From Burkholderia sp. SRS-W-2-2016 (GTDB lineage Bacteria; Pseudomonadota; Gammaproteobacteria; Burkholderiales; Burkholderiaceae), in NCBI RefSeq assembly GCF_001931485.1, contig NZ_MSDV01000078.1:124001-188000 (forward strand): a DNA stretch of 64,000 bases, written 5' to 3'. Shown piece after piece: positions 1 through 9,516 of the stretch. Position 1 is the first letter of the stretch, and the number at the start of each line of letters is the position of its first letter. The notes below the pieces were generated by a model. The model ran no database searches. It was not told the origin of the DNA and saw only the letters and a list, made by a program, of their open reading frames with translations. A program made the position numbers and the translations under genes.

Positions 1-261
1 TTCCGGCTGGTCATTCTGCCCCAGGCATTGAAGGCGGTTATTCCGCCTCTGATCGGACAGGCAATGACGATTGCGAAGAATACGAGTGTGGCAATGATGG
101 TCGGCGTCGGCGAAGTGGTCTACGTTACCCGGGCGGTGCAGAACAGTTCATTTCGGACCGTCGAGACTTATACGTTCACCACTGCTTTTTTTCTGCTCGT
201 CGCGGTCGTCCTGACTTCGCTAAGTCGCGCGTACGAACGCCGGCACGTTAGTTCATCTTGA
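1..261 (+). CDS. Amino-acid ABC transporter permease (C-terminal part)
   Basis: This is the last 86 residues of a HisM/GlnP-type inner-membrane permease; the 5' part lies outside the window. The reading frame is open from base 1, starting with an RLVILPQALK stretch, which is the second half of the cytoplasmic EAA loop that contacts the ATPase. One C-terminal membrane segment (TFTTAFFLLVAVVLTSL) follows. It lies 10 bases upstream of a second permease and 757 bases upstream of the ATPase, so the three form one importer of the polar amino acid uptake family. No substrate-binding protein is visible; it is probably upstream. The substrate cannot be told from the sequence. Confidence 0.85.
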   Translation, partial: FRLVILPQALKAVIPPLIGQAMTIAKNTSVAMMVGVGEVVYVTRAVQNSSFRTVETYTFTTAFFLLVAVVLTSLSRAYERRHVSSS

Positions 262-271
262 GGTCTGCATC

Positions 272-1000
272 ATGATTGACATCATTCAGACTTACGGGCT
301 CCAACTGCTGATAGGCCTCTACCCGAATGGCCCGCTCGGCGGGCTGGCCGCCACGTTGATACTCGCTCTGTCAGGCCTGCTGCTGGCATTGCCGACCGGG
401 ATGCTGCTGGCGCTGGCCCTGATCGCACCCTGGCGTTGGCTGAACCGCGCTGTCCAGCTATTCGTCTTCTATATGCGCAGCGTGCCGTTGCTCGTCCAGC
501 TGCTGTGGGCGTACTTTCTCGTGCCGCTTCTGTTCGGACCGTCGGCGCCGCTAATGTTGACGGTGATTCTCACGCTGGCTCTATTCAATGGCGCTTATCT
601 GTCACAGGCCATCGTTGCCGGCATTCGGGCATTGCCGCGGGGACAGTATGAGGCCGCGCACGCTCTTGGCCTCGGCCACGGCGCGACGCTGAGACTCGTG
701 ATCATCCCCCAGGCAATGCGCAACGTGACGCCAAGCATCATCGCCCAGCTGGTTTTACTGATCAAGGAAACCTCGCTTGGCTCGGTCATTGGCGTTCACG
801 AAATGTCCGAGGGTTTCATGAATCTCAGCGACACGCTCGGCAACCGGTCGGCCGAAATCTTCATTCTCCTCGGCATCAGTTACTTCCTCCTCTGCTACCC
901 GCTGATTCTTCTCGGGCGGTACCTGGAACGCAGATTCGCCAACCCCGGCAAGACTGTGAAAGTCACCGGCAAGCCTGTCGAAGTGACAGCGGTGGCATAA
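272..1000 (+). CDS. Amino-acid ABC transporter permease, second subunit
   Basis: This 242-residue inner-membrane protein is the partner permease of a PAAT-family importer. It has about five hydrophobic segments. The EAA loop is clear near residues 127-150 (EAAHALGLGHGATLRLVIIP), the docking site for the ATPase. Its length is normal for the family. The start ATG follows a weak GAGG at about 8 bases. It sits between the first permease and the ATPase gene on the same strand with short gaps, consistent with one operon. The family transports polar amino acids, opines and related small acids; which one here is unknown. Confidence 0.88.
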   Translation: MIDIIQTYGLQLLIGLYPNGPLGGLAATLILALSGLLLALPTGMLLALALIAPWRWLNRAVQLFVFYMRSVPLLVQLLWAYFLVPLLFGPSAPLMLTVILTLALFNGAYLSQAIVAGIRALPRGQYEAAHALGLGHGATLRLVIIPQAMRNVTPSIIAQLVLLIKETSLGSVIGVHEMSEGFMNLSDTLGNRSAEIFILLGISYFLLCYPLILLGRYLERRFANPGKTVKVTGKPVEVTAVA

Positions 1001-1018
1001 CGGGACATTCGACACGAC

Positions 1019-1765
1019 ATGAAATCCTCTGTTCCCATGATCGAATTCAAGAACGTCACCAAGCGCTTTGGCACCCTGACCGTTCTCAACGGCATTTCTC
1101 TTTCATTCCATCAGGGAGAAGTCGTCGTCATTTGCGGTCCTTCCGGATCCGGCAAATCGACCATGCTGCGCTCGATCAACCGTCTCGAACTGATCGACGG
1201 CGGCTCCATCGCTATCGACGGCCGGGTCGTCGGCACCACGGCAAAAGAGATCAAGGCAATGCGGCAACGCATGGGCTTCGTTTTCCAGCATTTCAACCTG
1301 TTCCCGCATCTGTCGGTCACCGAAAATATTTGCCTCGCGCCAATACATCTGTTGGGCCTGAGCCGGGACGAGGCTAAGGATCGTGCAGCCAGACTGCTGA
1401 AGAGAGTCGGACTGGCCGAGAAGGGCGACACCTATCCGGGCTGCCTTTCCGGCGGCCAGCAACAGCGCGTAGCGATCGCCCGCGCGCTGGCCATGGAACC
1501 TCCCGTGATGCTCCTCGACGAGCCGACCAGCGCGCTCGATCCGGAGATGGTCGGCGAGGTGTTAGCCGTGGTCCGCGAACTCGCCCAGGACGGGATGACA
1601 CTTTTGTGTGTCACGCATGAAATGGGCTTCGCCCGGGAAGTTGCCGATCGCATCGTGTTCATGGCCGACGGCAAGGTGATCGAAGATTGCGATCCCGACC
1701 AGTTCTTTACCGCGCCGCGCAGTCCTCGCGCGCGTGCATTCCTCGCCGAAGTACGACGCGCCTAG
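1019..1765 (+). CDS. Amino-acid ABC transporter ATP-binding protein (GlnQ/HisP type)
   Basis: This 248-residue protein is the ATPase of the importer encoded just upstream. It has Walker A GPSGSGKST near residue 41, the Q-loop, the ABC signature LSGGQQQR, Walker B VMLLDEPTSALD and the H-loop histidine in CVTHEMGFA. This pattern is typical of the GlnQ subgroup. An alternative start six codons later (Met at 1037) would give the more usual N terminus MIEFKNVTK; neither has a strong ribosome site. The gene is followed after 9 bases by the DUF169 gene, which suggests cotranscription with the catabolic genes downstream. Confidence 0.92.
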   Translation: MKSSVPMIEFKNVTKRFGTLTVLNGISLSFHQGEVVVICGPSGSGKSTMLRSINRLELIDGGSIAIDGRVVGTTAKEIKAMRQRMGFVFQHFNLFPHLSVTENICLAPIHLLGLSRDEAKDRAARLLKRVGLAEKGDTYPGCLSGGQQQRVAIARALAMEPPVMLLDEPTSALDPEMVGEVLAVVRELAQDGMTLLCVTHEMGFAREVADRIVFMADGKVIEDCDPDQFFTAPRSPRARAFLAEVRRA

Positions 1766-1774
1766 GAGCAATTG

Positions 1775-2551
1775 ATGGCCACACCTTTTATCTGCGATGG
1801 CGCAGCCATCGCAGACGACCTTTATCGTCTGCTTCGTCTGAAAACCACCCCTGTTTCGATGAAGCTTTTCGAACGCCTCGAGGACATGCTTGCGGTAGAG
1901 AAAATACGGCGCCCCACCGCGATTCATGCCGCCGATCAGATCGTTGGGCAGGCCGCGCGCCTTGGCTTCACGATCGGGATTACGGCCGAGGATCTGGTTG
2001 GCCCCCAATGCAGCACGGTGTTGGGATTAAGTCCGCGCAGCGACGAATGGCTCGAAGGCAAAGCGATGGCCGGCGTCTGGTTCGCCACCGAGGCAGATTC
2101 GGCCGCGCATCAGAAGGAAATGCATTGCGTGCCTTTTGGCCGTTACGTTGCGATGGCGGTTTCTCCGCTAGCGTCCGGTCGGCTGGTCGACCCCGATATC
2201 TGCCTCGTGTACGCGAATCCGGCCCAAATGATCCTGCTGATCAACGGCCTGCAATGGTCCGGCTATAAAAAGCTCGAATGGGGCGCGGTCGGCGAATCGG
2301 CCTGCGCGGATTCGTGGGGACGCGCATTGGCGACAGGCGAGCCGAGTCTGGCGTTGCCCTGCTTCCCGGAACGGCGCTACGGCGGCGTACCGGACGACGA
2401 ATTGCTGATGGCGCTGAAGCCCGAACAATTGGCTCGAGCCATCGACGGTCTCAAACATCTGGCCGGCAATGGCCTGCGTTATCCGATCCCGCCCTACGGC
2501 GTCCAGGCGGACGTCCGCGCCGGCATGTCAGTGAGTTATGGAAAGAAATAA
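1775..2551 (+). CDS. DUF169 domain protein of unknown function
   Basis: This 258-residue soluble protein resembles the DUF169 family, whose biochemical role I do not know. The frame extends to a TTG at 1772, but the ATG at 1775 has an AGGAG six bases upstream and is the better start. Notable features are conserved-looking cysteines (PQCSTVLG, MHCVPFG, ESACAD) and a C-terminal proline/glycine-rich segment. There is no signal peptide or membrane segment. It is packed between the ABC ATPase gene (9 bases) and the acyl-CoA synthetase gene (3 bases), so it is probably part of the same pathway. A role in binding a cofactor or substrate would be a guess. Confidence 0.7.
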   Translation: MATPFICDGAAIADDLYRLLRLKTTPVSMKLFERLEDMLAVEKIRRPTAIHAADQIVGQAARLGFTIGITAEDLVGPQCSTVLGLSPRSDEWLEGKAMAGVWFATEADSAAHQKEMHCVPFGRYVAMAVSPLASGRLVDPDICLVYANPAQMILLINGLQWSGYKKLEWGAVGESACADSWGRALATGEPSLALPCFPERRYGGVPDDELLMALKPEQLARAIDGLKHLAGNGLRYPIPPYGVQADVRAGMSVSYGKK

Positions 2552-2554
2552 AAC

Positions 2555-4678
2555 ATGAACAAGACAACTAACTACGACGGTATCCGCGCCCTGCTCCACC
2601 CCCGTTCGGTGGCGTTCATCGGTGCTTCCGAAGACATCGACAAATGGGGCGGTGTGCTGCAGCACCTGTTGATGAAGTTCGAGTACGCGGGGAACATCTA
2701 TCCGGTCAATCCCAAAGCAGCGACTATTCAAGGGCTGACCGCGTACCGCAATATCAGGGACGTGCCCGAACCGGTGGATCTGGCCGTTATCACGATCGGT
2801 GTCGACGCGGTCGAAGATGCCATGCGCGACTGCGTGGCCGCCGGCACGCGCGCGGTGATGGTCGTGACCGCCCAGTTCGCGGAATCCGGCCCGGAAGGTG
2901 CGGCGAAGCAGGAAAAAGTATTGGCGATCGCACGTGAAGCAGGTATCGCGATGATCGGTCCGAATTGTATGGGCGTGATGAATGCAAACGAGCAATTGGT
3001 ACTGCTCAACTCGACCGCATTGCTCGAATCGGTCGACAGAATCCCGACGGGCCGAATCGGAGTAGCGAGCCAGAGCGGCGCCATCGTCGGCGCTATGATC
3101 GCGCGCGCCGATCATATCGGCGCGGGGTTCAGCAGTTGCGTCACGTTGGGCAATCAGGCCGATCTGGAAATCTGCGATATTTTCGACTATCTCGTGGATG
3201 ACCCCGCCACCGATGTCATTTGCCTTTACATGGAAAGCGCGAGTTCGGTCGAGCGGCTGTTCGCGATTGCGCGTCGTGCCCGAGCCGCCGGCAAGCCGGT
3301 TCTGGTGACCAAGGCAGGACGCACGCCGCACGGCGTTCAGGCCGTTGCATCGCACACCGCCAGTCTTGCGGGTTCGTACGATACCTTTGTCGCCCGTTGC
3401 CGCGACGCCGGCATGCTGGTTCAGACCGATGCGCTGCAGATGTTGCTTACCGCTCAGGCACTGCAATCGTTTCCGCTGCCGAAAGCAAAAGCCGTGGCGC
3501 TCTTCAGTGGTTCGGGCGGGGCCGGTGCGCTGGCCACGGATGCGCTTAGCGACCATGGATTGACGCTTGCCGAATTGTCATCCGAAACGAAGCATGCGTT
3601 GTCGGCGTTCCTGCCGCCCGCCCACCTGCAACTGCCTTATGACATCGGCGCGGTTGTCGTCGGACCCGGCAAGGGACGGCCGGACCTCTTCGAAGCCTCG
3701 ATGGAACCCATCGTGATGGACCCGGCCGTCGGCATTGGGATTTACGTGATGACGCCGCAATTTTCCATGGTCGACATCGCGCGAATCTGTACTGGGCTCG
3801 GACGCAGGCACGGCAAGCCGTTCATGGTCGTGAACAGCGCAAGCGGCATTACCGAAGCGATGCGTCTGGAACTGATCCGGCTCGGGGTTCCGTTCTTTCC
3901 GAATGTTCAGGAAGCGCTGCTGACCGTTAAGGACATGCTCGCGTTTGCCGCGCATGTCGATGTCGCCGAGCCCGTCGTGCCAGCTGCTCCCGCCGGGCTC
4001 GCCGACGTCCTCGCAACGCTTCAGGAAGGCATACTGCCGGAGAAGGAAGCGAAGCGGCTGCTGGCATCAGCGGGCATCCCGGTCGCGCAAGGCGAGTTGG
4101 CGAGCGACGCAACCCAGGCTGTTCGCATCGCCGACGCGATCGGCTACCCGGTCGTGATGAAAATCGTGGCCGAAGGCGTCACGCATAAAAGTGACATCGG
4201 CGGTGTGAAGCTGGATCTGGCCGATGCAGGCGCAGTCCGCGATGCGTTCGCGCAGATTGCTCTGGCCGCCGAAAAAATTCCGCATGCCAGGTTTCTGGGC
4301 TGCCTCGTGCAACCGATGATCCGCGGCGACGTCGAGTTGATGATCGGTACGCTGCACGACCCGCAGTATGGTCCGTTCGTTCTGGTCGGAACCGGGGGGA
4401 CGCTGGTCGAACTCCTGAAGGACACGCAACTGCTTCGCGCGCCCACGACTGCCCAGGCGGCTGAACAGGCCTTGCGTGCCCTGCGGATGTTCCCCCTGCT
4501 GGACGGCTACCGTGGCAGGACACCGGCCGACGTGCCTGCCATCGCGCGCATCGTCGAGAAAGTCTCGATGCTGGCTGCGATGCTGGGACCGCGCTTGCCG
4601 GAGCTCGACATCAATCCATTGCGGGTCGACGGCGACCGGGTGGCTGCCGTCGATGCGCGAGCGCGCTGGCTCCCCTGA
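2555..4678 (+). CDS. ADP-forming acyl-CoA synthetase (acetate--CoA ligase family)
   Basis: This 707-residue protein has the fused alpha-beta layout of NDP-forming acyl-CoA synthetases. In order it has a CoA-binding Rossmann domain (about 10-140), a succinyl-CoA-ligase-like flavodoxin domain (about 150-300), a linker domain, and an ATP-grasp domain (about 480-700). The expected phospho-histidine is His267 in SHTASLAGSYD. ATP-grasp lysine/glycine motifs (YPVVMKIVA, SDIGGVKL) are present. The family makes an acyl-CoA from a free acid with ATP, releasing ADP and phosphate. Here it probably activates the imported acid before the beta-oxidation genes downstream. The substrate could be aliphatic, aromatic or sulfur-containing. 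Confidence 0.9.
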   Translation: MNKTTNYDGIRALLHPRSVAFIGASEDIDKWGGVLQHLLMKFEYAGNIYPVNPKAATIQGLTAYRNIRDVPEPVDLAVITIGVDAVEDAMRDCVAAGTRAVMVVTAQFAESGPEGAAKQEKVLAIAREAGIAMIGPNCMGVMNANEQLVLLNSTALLESVDRIPTGRIGVASQSGAIVGAMIARADHIGAGFSSCVTLGNQADLEICDIFDYLVDDPATDVICLYMESASSVERLFAIARRARAAGKPVLVTKAGRTPHGVQAVASHTASLAGSYDTFVARCRDAGMLVQTDALQMLLTAQALQSFPLPKAKAVALFSGSGGAGALATDALSDHGLTLAELSSETKHALSAFLPPAHLQLPYDIGAVVVGPGKGRPDLFEASMEPIVMDPAVGIGIYVMTPQFSMVDIARICTGLGRRHGKPFMVVNSASGITEAMRLELIRLGVPFFPNVQEALLTVKDMLAFAAHVDVAEPVVPAAPAGLADVLATLQEGILPEKEAKRLLASAGIPVAQGELASDATQAVRIADAIGYPVVMKIVAEGVTHKSDIGGVKLDLADAGAVRDAFAQIALAAEKIPHARFLGCLVQPMIRGDVELMIGTLHDPQYGPFVLVGTGGTLVELLKDTQLLRAPTTAQAAEQALRALRMFPLLDGYRGRTPADVPAIARIVEKVSMLAAMLGPRLPELDINPLRVDGDRVAAVDARARWLP

Positions 4679-4934
4679 CTCGCGGGCGACACGGCGCCGG
4701 CAAACGACGGTTGATTCGCACCTCGCAACCGTCGTGAGCTGACCGAGCCAAGACGTTCGATAACAGTCCGACACCCACCCACCTGACTCACCCAGCCTGC
4801 CACAACGGCGCGCCGGCATCGATCTCCGTCAACGCTGACGGATAGCAGATCCAATTATTTAGTACATCTATAAAACTGCCATTCTTTTAACGTCGTAACT
4901 AAAAACATCCTCAACAACCATAGAGCGTAAAAAA

Positions 4935-6047
4935 ATGAAAAAGAGCCTTCTCGCACTGGTCGCGCTGAGTGCTTTCACCAGCACCGCGCATTCGCAAAGC
5001 AACGTGACCCTTTACGGTATCGCCGATTCCGGGATTACCTACACTAACAATCAAAACGGTCACTCGGCGTGGCAGGCGACCAGCGGCAACGTTCAAGGCG
5101 CGCGCTTCGGTCTGCTGGGAATGGAAGATCTCGGCGGCGGCAATCAAGCCGTGTTTCGCCTCGAAAACGGCTTCAATATCGAATCGGGCGCGCTCGGGCA
5201 AGGCGGTCGCATGTTCGGTCGCCAGGCGTACGTAGGTTTCGCAAACAGCACCTATGGAACATTCACCATGGGCCGCCAGTACAATCCGATGCAGGATTTC
5301 GTGGCGCCGCTCGCTGTCGCCGGAAGCCTTTCGTTGACGCAATACGGCCTGCACCCGCTCGATAACGACAACATCAACAATACCTACCGTACCAACAATA
5401 CGGTGAAGTACACGTCGCCCAACCTCGCCGGATTTCAGGCGGGTGCGCTTTACGGCTTCTCGAATTCCACCAATTTCGCGGATAACCGTAGCTGGAGTAT
5501 CGGTGCCAGCTATGCGCACGGTCCGCTGCAGGTCGCGGCTGCCTACGTGCGGCTGAGCAATCCAGCGCTCAACACGACAGGCGCGATAGCGTCGGATAAC
5601 TATTACTCGCCGGCGTATCTGAAAAGCGCCACCAGCGTTCAAATGTGGGGGGCGGGAGCAAACTATGCGATCGGCCATGCCACCTTCGGATTGCTGTACA
5701 CCGGCTCGCTGTTCGGCAATACAACCGGTTCGCTGTTTCAGGGAACGGCGAACGGCTCTCTGCGTTTCAACAACTATGAAGGCGGTTTCCGGTATGCGTT
5801 CACTCCCGCGTTGAATTTCGCGCTCGGGGAAACGTACACGCAGGTCAGCCAGAACTCCGAATCGGGACACTATCTGCAAACCAGCGTGGGCATGCAGTAT
5901 TTCCTGTCCAAGCGTACCGACCTGTATGCCAATCTGGTCTATCAAACGACTTCCAACAACCTGCACGCGTGGATTCAGGGGGTCGGTTCCGCATCGAGTA
6001 CGACCGCCCAGGTCGTCGGCATCGTGGGTATGCGGCACCGGTTCTAA
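4935..6047 (+). CDS. Outer-membrane porin (Burkholderia general porin type)
   Basis: This 370-residue protein is a Gram-negative trimeric porin. It has a signal peptide (MKKSLLALVALSAFTSTAHS) followed by the mature start QSNVTLYGIAD, characteristic of Burkholderiales porins. It has alternating amphipathic strands, the RQAYVGF and GRQYNP motifs, and ends in phenylalanine (MRHRF) as needed for BAM-dependent assembly. It probably supplies outer-membrane entry for the substrate handled by the neighbouring transporter and enzymes. The 256-base leader upstream is AT-rich just before the gene (around 4850-4930), suggesting its own promoter; I could not assign clear -35/-10 boxes. Confidence 0.92.
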   Translation: MKKSLLALVALSAFTSTAHSQSNVTLYGIADSGITYTNNQNGHSAWQATSGNVQGARFGLLGMEDLGGGNQAVFRLENGFNIESGALGQGGRMFGRQAYVGFANSTYGTFTMGRQYNPMQDFVAPLAVAGSLSLTQYGLHPLDNDNINNTYRTNNTVKYTSPNLAGFQAGALYGFSNSTNFADNRSWSIGASYAHGPLQVAAAYVRLSNPALNTTGAIASDNYYSPAYLKSATSVQMWGAGANYAIGHATFGLLYTGSLFGNTTGSLFQGTANGSLRFNNYEGGFRYAFTPALNFALGETYTQVSQNSESGHYLQTSVGMQYFLSKRTDLYANLVYQTTSNNLHAWIQGVGSASSTTAQVVGIVGMRHRF

Positions 6048-6145
6048 CGCCGTTCCGGCGACGCTCTGCTGACACGTGTGCCGGCACCGCCGGCCATCCA
6101 CAGGCTATCGCTCTCCATGCAAAGATTTCAGGACATTCCCGCACC

Positions 6146-8257
6146 ATGACACCCCTCGTTACTCTCGACCGGCACGGCGACATCGCGTTGCTGCGCATCG
6201 ATAACCCGCCGGTCAATGCGCTGTCCCCGGCCGTGGTGAGCGGCCTTGCCGAAGCGATCTCGGCTTTCGAAACCGACCGCAGCTTCAAGGCGCTGATGAT
6301 CTACTGCGCGGGACGCACCTTCGTGGCCGGCGGCGATATCTCGTCGTTCGACTCGCCGGATTTCTCCACCGCACCCTATAACGGGGCGCTCGCGAAGCTC
6401 GAAGCACTCGATCGCCCGGTCATTGCCGCACTGCATGGCACCGTGCTCGGCGGCGGTCTGGAACTCGCACTGGCCTGTCACTATCGGGTGGCCAAGCCCG
6501 ACACCCGGCTAGGTCTACCGGAAGTCAAGCTAGGGCTCCTGCCCGGCTCGCTCGGCACACAGCGCCTGCCGCGCCTCGTCGGCGTAGAGCTGGCGCTGGA
6601 AATGATCTCGAGCGGTCGCGCTATCGACGCGACGCAGGCCCTGAAGATCGGCCTTATCGACGAGCTTGGCGAGGAGACGCCGCTGGAAGCAGGCATAGCG
6701 TTCACCGCGGCGTTGCTCGCGCGTGGCGTCGAACCGCGCCGTATCAGCGAGCGAGCCGTGTGCATCGAAACGCTTCCGGCCGGCTTCTTCGATCAGGCGT
6801 TAGCCGACGCCGCGCGCAACAAGCCTTTCTATCCGTCCGAACGCAATATCGTGCTGGCGGTCCAGGCATCGACGTTGCCTTTCTCCGAAGGCGAGGCAGT
6901 CGAGGCGCGCCTGTTCGACGCACTGCTTGCTTCGCCGCAATCGAAAGCAATGCGCCACCTGTTCTTTGCACAACGAATGGCATCCAGAATTCCCGGCTTG
7001 CTCCGCGATACGGATATCCGGCCGGTCCGTTCTGTCGGGGTGCTCGGCGCCGGCACCATGGGCACCGGCATCGCAATCAACTTCGTAAACGCCGGTATTC
7101 CGACTGTGCTTGTCGAGGCTTCGCAGGCCGCCCTCGATCGCGGACTCGGGATGATCCGCGCCAATTACGAAGCCAGCGCGGCTAAAGGACGGATCACGGT
7201 CGACGAGCTCGACCGCCGCATGGCGCTGCTGCGCGGCTCGGTGGTCGATACCGTGCTCGCTGACTGCGATCTCGTGATTGAAGCCGTGTTCGAAAACATG
7301 GCCCTGAAGAAGCAGGTTTGCGCGCGACTAGGTGCGATCTGCCGGCCCGGCGCCATCATCGCAACCAACACCTCGACGCTGGACGTCGACCAGTTGGCCG
7401 AAGCCAGCGGTCGCCCGGCGGACGTGGTCGGCATGCATTTCTTCAGTCCTGCTAACGTCATGCGCCTGCTGGAAGTGGTTCGCGGCGCCGCGACGGCACC
7501 CGACGTACTCGCGACCGTGATGCAACTCGCCCGCACGATCGGCAAGGTGGCTGTGGTCTCCGGTGTTTGCTATGGCTTTATCGGCAATCGCATGGCGGAG
7601 GTCTATCTGCGCGAAGCCGAATTCCTGATGATGGAAGGCGCGAGCCCTCAGCAGATCGACCGCGCGGTCGAGAGAGTCGGCATGGCAATGGGCCCCTGCC
7701 GAATGCTCGATATGGCGGGCATCGACGTGGGCGCAAAAACCGTCATCGAACGCGGCAAGGCCGGCGGACTGCCGCCCGACAGCAGTTACCGGGCGGTGGT
7801 TCAGCGCATGTTCGAGCTCGGGCGCTTCGGCCAGAAAACCGGCTCGGGTTACTACCGCTATGAAGGACGCAAAGCCGTTCCCGATCCGGAGACTGCCCGT
7901 ATCGCCGCGGAAATCGCCTCGCTGCACGGCATTTCGCGCCGCCCGGAAATCAGCGATCAGGAGATCTTCGAGCGTCTTATGTATCCCCTTTTCAACGAGG
8001 GTGCCCGCATTCTGGAGGAAGGGATCTCCTATCGTCCGGGCGATATCGACATTGTCTGGACCGCCGGATACGGCTTCCCCGATCACCTCGGCGGTCCTAT
8101 CCATATGGCAGATGCTATCGGACTGCCTGCAATCGTCGAACGGATGGCGCACTACGCGACGCGCGACGACAATCCGTACGGCTACTGGAGCGTTTCACCG
8201 CTGCTGGCGGCGTTAGCCGGCGAAGGTAAGCGGCTGTCCGATTGGCGACAGGCCTGA
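6146..8257 (+). CDS. FadB/FadJ-like enoyl-CoA hydratase / 3-hydroxyacyl-CoA dehydrogenase
   Basis: This 703-residue bifunctional beta-oxidation enzyme catalyses hydration of enoyl-CoA and NAD-dependent oxidation of 3-hydroxyacyl-CoA. The N-terminal crotonase domain (about 1-190) shows both usual acidic catalytic positions in GGGLELALA and LPEVKLGLLPG. The NAD-binding domain begins near residue 296 (VGVLGAGTMG). The dehydrogenase histidine is in MHFFSPANVM, followed by two C-terminal dehydrogenase domains. The frame is open from 5969 inside the porin gene, but homology begins at the ATG at 6146 (MTPLVTLDRHGD). It acts with the thiolase 52 bases downstream. Confidence 0.92.
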   Translation: MTPLVTLDRHGDIALLRIDNPPVNALSPAVVSGLAEAISAFETDRSFKALMIYCAGRTFVAGGDISSFDSPDFSTAPYNGALAKLEALDRPVIAALHGTVLGGGLELALACHYRVAKPDTRLGLPEVKLGLLPGSLGTQRLPRLVGVELALEMISSGRAIDATQALKIGLIDELGEETPLEAGIAFTAALLARGVEPRRISERAVCIETLPAGFFDQALADAARNKPFYPSERNIVLAVQASTLPFSEGEAVEARLFDALLASPQSKAMRHLFFAQRMASRIPGLLRDTDIRPVRSVGVLGAGTMGTGIAINFVNAGIPTVLVEASQAALDRGLGMIRANYEASAAKGRITVDELDRRMALLRGSVVDTVLADCDLVIEAVFENMALKKQVCARLGAICRPGAIIATNTSTLDVDQLAEASGRPADVVGMHFFSPANVMRLLEVVRGAATAPDVLATVMQLARTIGKVAVVSGVCYGFIGNRMAEVYLREAEFLMMEGASPQQIDRAVERVGMAMGPCRMLDMAGIDVGAKTVIERGKAGGLPPDSSYRAVVQRMFELGRFGQKTGSGYYRYEGRKAVPDPETARIAAEIASLHGISRRPEISDQEIFERLMYPLFNEGARILEEGISYRPGDIDIVWTAGYGFPDHLGGPIHMADAIGLPAIVERMAHYATRDDNPYGYWSVSPLLAALAGEGKRLSDWRQA

Positions 8258-8309
8258 GGCCCGCACCGTCCAATCGAAATAACACACGCTGAACAACTTC
8301 GGATCCGCC

Positions 8310-9494
8310 ATGAAAGAAGCCGTTATCGTCTCCACAGCTCGAACCGCCATCGGTCGTGCCTATAAGGGAGCACTCAATAATACGAAGTCACCTACGATGC
8401 TGGGGCACGTAATTTCGCACGCGGTGCAACGCGCCGGCGTCGAAGGCGGCGAAATCGAGGACAGCGTTATCGGCTGCGTGCTTTCAGCCGGCACGGCAGG
8501 CATGAATCTCGCGCGCAATGCGGTATTGGCGGCCGGATTGCCGACCAGCGTCTCAGGCCAGACAATCGACCGGCAATGTGCGTCGGGCTTGATGGCAATC
8601 GCCACCGCGGCCAAGCAGGTCGTTGTAGATGGGATGAACGTGGTGGTGGCCGGCGGACACGAGAACATCACTGCCGTTCAGGATACCTACTTTGATTGGG
8701 TCACGAGGGAACAGGACCCGACGGTGCTCGCACGAGCCGCCCATGCTTATATGCCGATGCTGCGGACGGCGGAACATGTCGCAAAAAAATACCGCATTAC
8801 TCGCGAGGCGCAGGACCAGTACGCTCTGGCGTCGCAACAGCGCACCGCCGCCGCGCAGCGTGCCGGCCGCTTCGACGACGAAATCGTGCCGTTCCGGACC
8901 AGCACCGCCACGGTCGACAGGAACAGCGGCTGCGTATCGTACCGGGACATCACTTTTGAGCGCGACGAGGGCAACCGGCCGGACACGTCGATCGAAGGAC
9001 TCGCCGCGCTCAAACCGGTACTGACGGACGGCGTGATAACCGCGGGCAACGCGAGTCAGCTTTCCGACGGCGCGTCGGCTTGCGTGATCATGGAGCGATC
9101 CCTCGTCGAACGCCGCGGTCTTACCCCGCTGGGCATATACCGCGGTATGGCCGTTGCCGGCTGCGCGCCCGAAGAAATGGGTATTGGGCCGGTCTACGCG
9201 ATTCCTAAACTGTTGAAGCAGCACGGCCTGAAAGTGGACGACATCGGCCTCTGGGAACTCAACGAAGCTTTTGCCTGCCAGGCGCTCTATTGCCGCGATC
9301 GTCTCGGCATCGATCCAGACAGATACAACGTCGACGGCGGCGGCATATCGATCGGACATCCGTATGGAATGACCGGGGCTCGCCTCGTAGGTCATGCACT
9401 GATCGAAGGCAAACGCCGGGCCGCGAAGTATGTCGTGGTGACCATGTGCGTAGGCGGCGGCATGGGTGCTGCCGCCTTATTCGAAATCACCTGA
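8310..9494 (+). CDS. Acetyl-CoA C-acyltransferase (thiolase)
   Basis: This 394-residue thiolase should cleave 3-ketoacyl-CoA with CoA to release acetyl-CoA. The nucleophilic Cys90 is in DRQCASGLM, the catalytic His350 in GHPYGMTG, and the second Cys380 in [11 protein letters not shown]. All three triad positions are intact and the length is normal. It follows the FadB-like gene directly and precedes a persulfide dioxygenase-like gene by 22 bases. This makes a complete hydratase, dehydrogenase and thiolase set. No acyl-CoA dehydrogenase is present in the window, so the first oxidation step must be done elsewhere or is not needed. Confidence 0.93.
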   Translation: MKEAVIVSTARTAIGRAYKGALNNTKSPTMLGHVISHAVQRAGVEGGEIEDSVIGCVLSAGTAGMNLARNAVLAAGLPTSVSGQTIDRQCASGLMAIATAAKQVVVDGMNVVVAGGHENITAVQDTYFDWVTREQDPTVLARAAHAYMPMLRTAEHVAKKYRITREAQDQYALASQQRTAAAQRAGRFDDEIVPFRTSTATVDRNSGCVSYRDITFERDEGNRPDTSIEGLAALKPVLTDGVITAGNASQLSDGASACVIMERSLVERRGLTPLGIYRGMAVAGCAPEEMGIGPVYAIPKLLKQHGLKVDDIGLWELNEAFACQALYCRDRLGIDPDRYNVDGGGISIGHPYGMTGARLVGHALIEGKRRAAKYVVVTMCVGGGMGAAALFEIT

Positions 9495-9516
9495 TAGGTC
9501 GCCCGGGGATATCAAC

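Noticed and set aside
4911-6101. A 396-residue minus-strand frame across the porin gene
   Set aside because: It mirrors the porin codons in the opposite strand, and the porin has a full signal peptide and family motifs.
5969-6145. Upstream extension of the FadB-like gene into the porin gene
   Set aside because: The crotonase domain begins at the ATG at 6146; the extra 59 codons overlap the porin C terminus and have no homology features.
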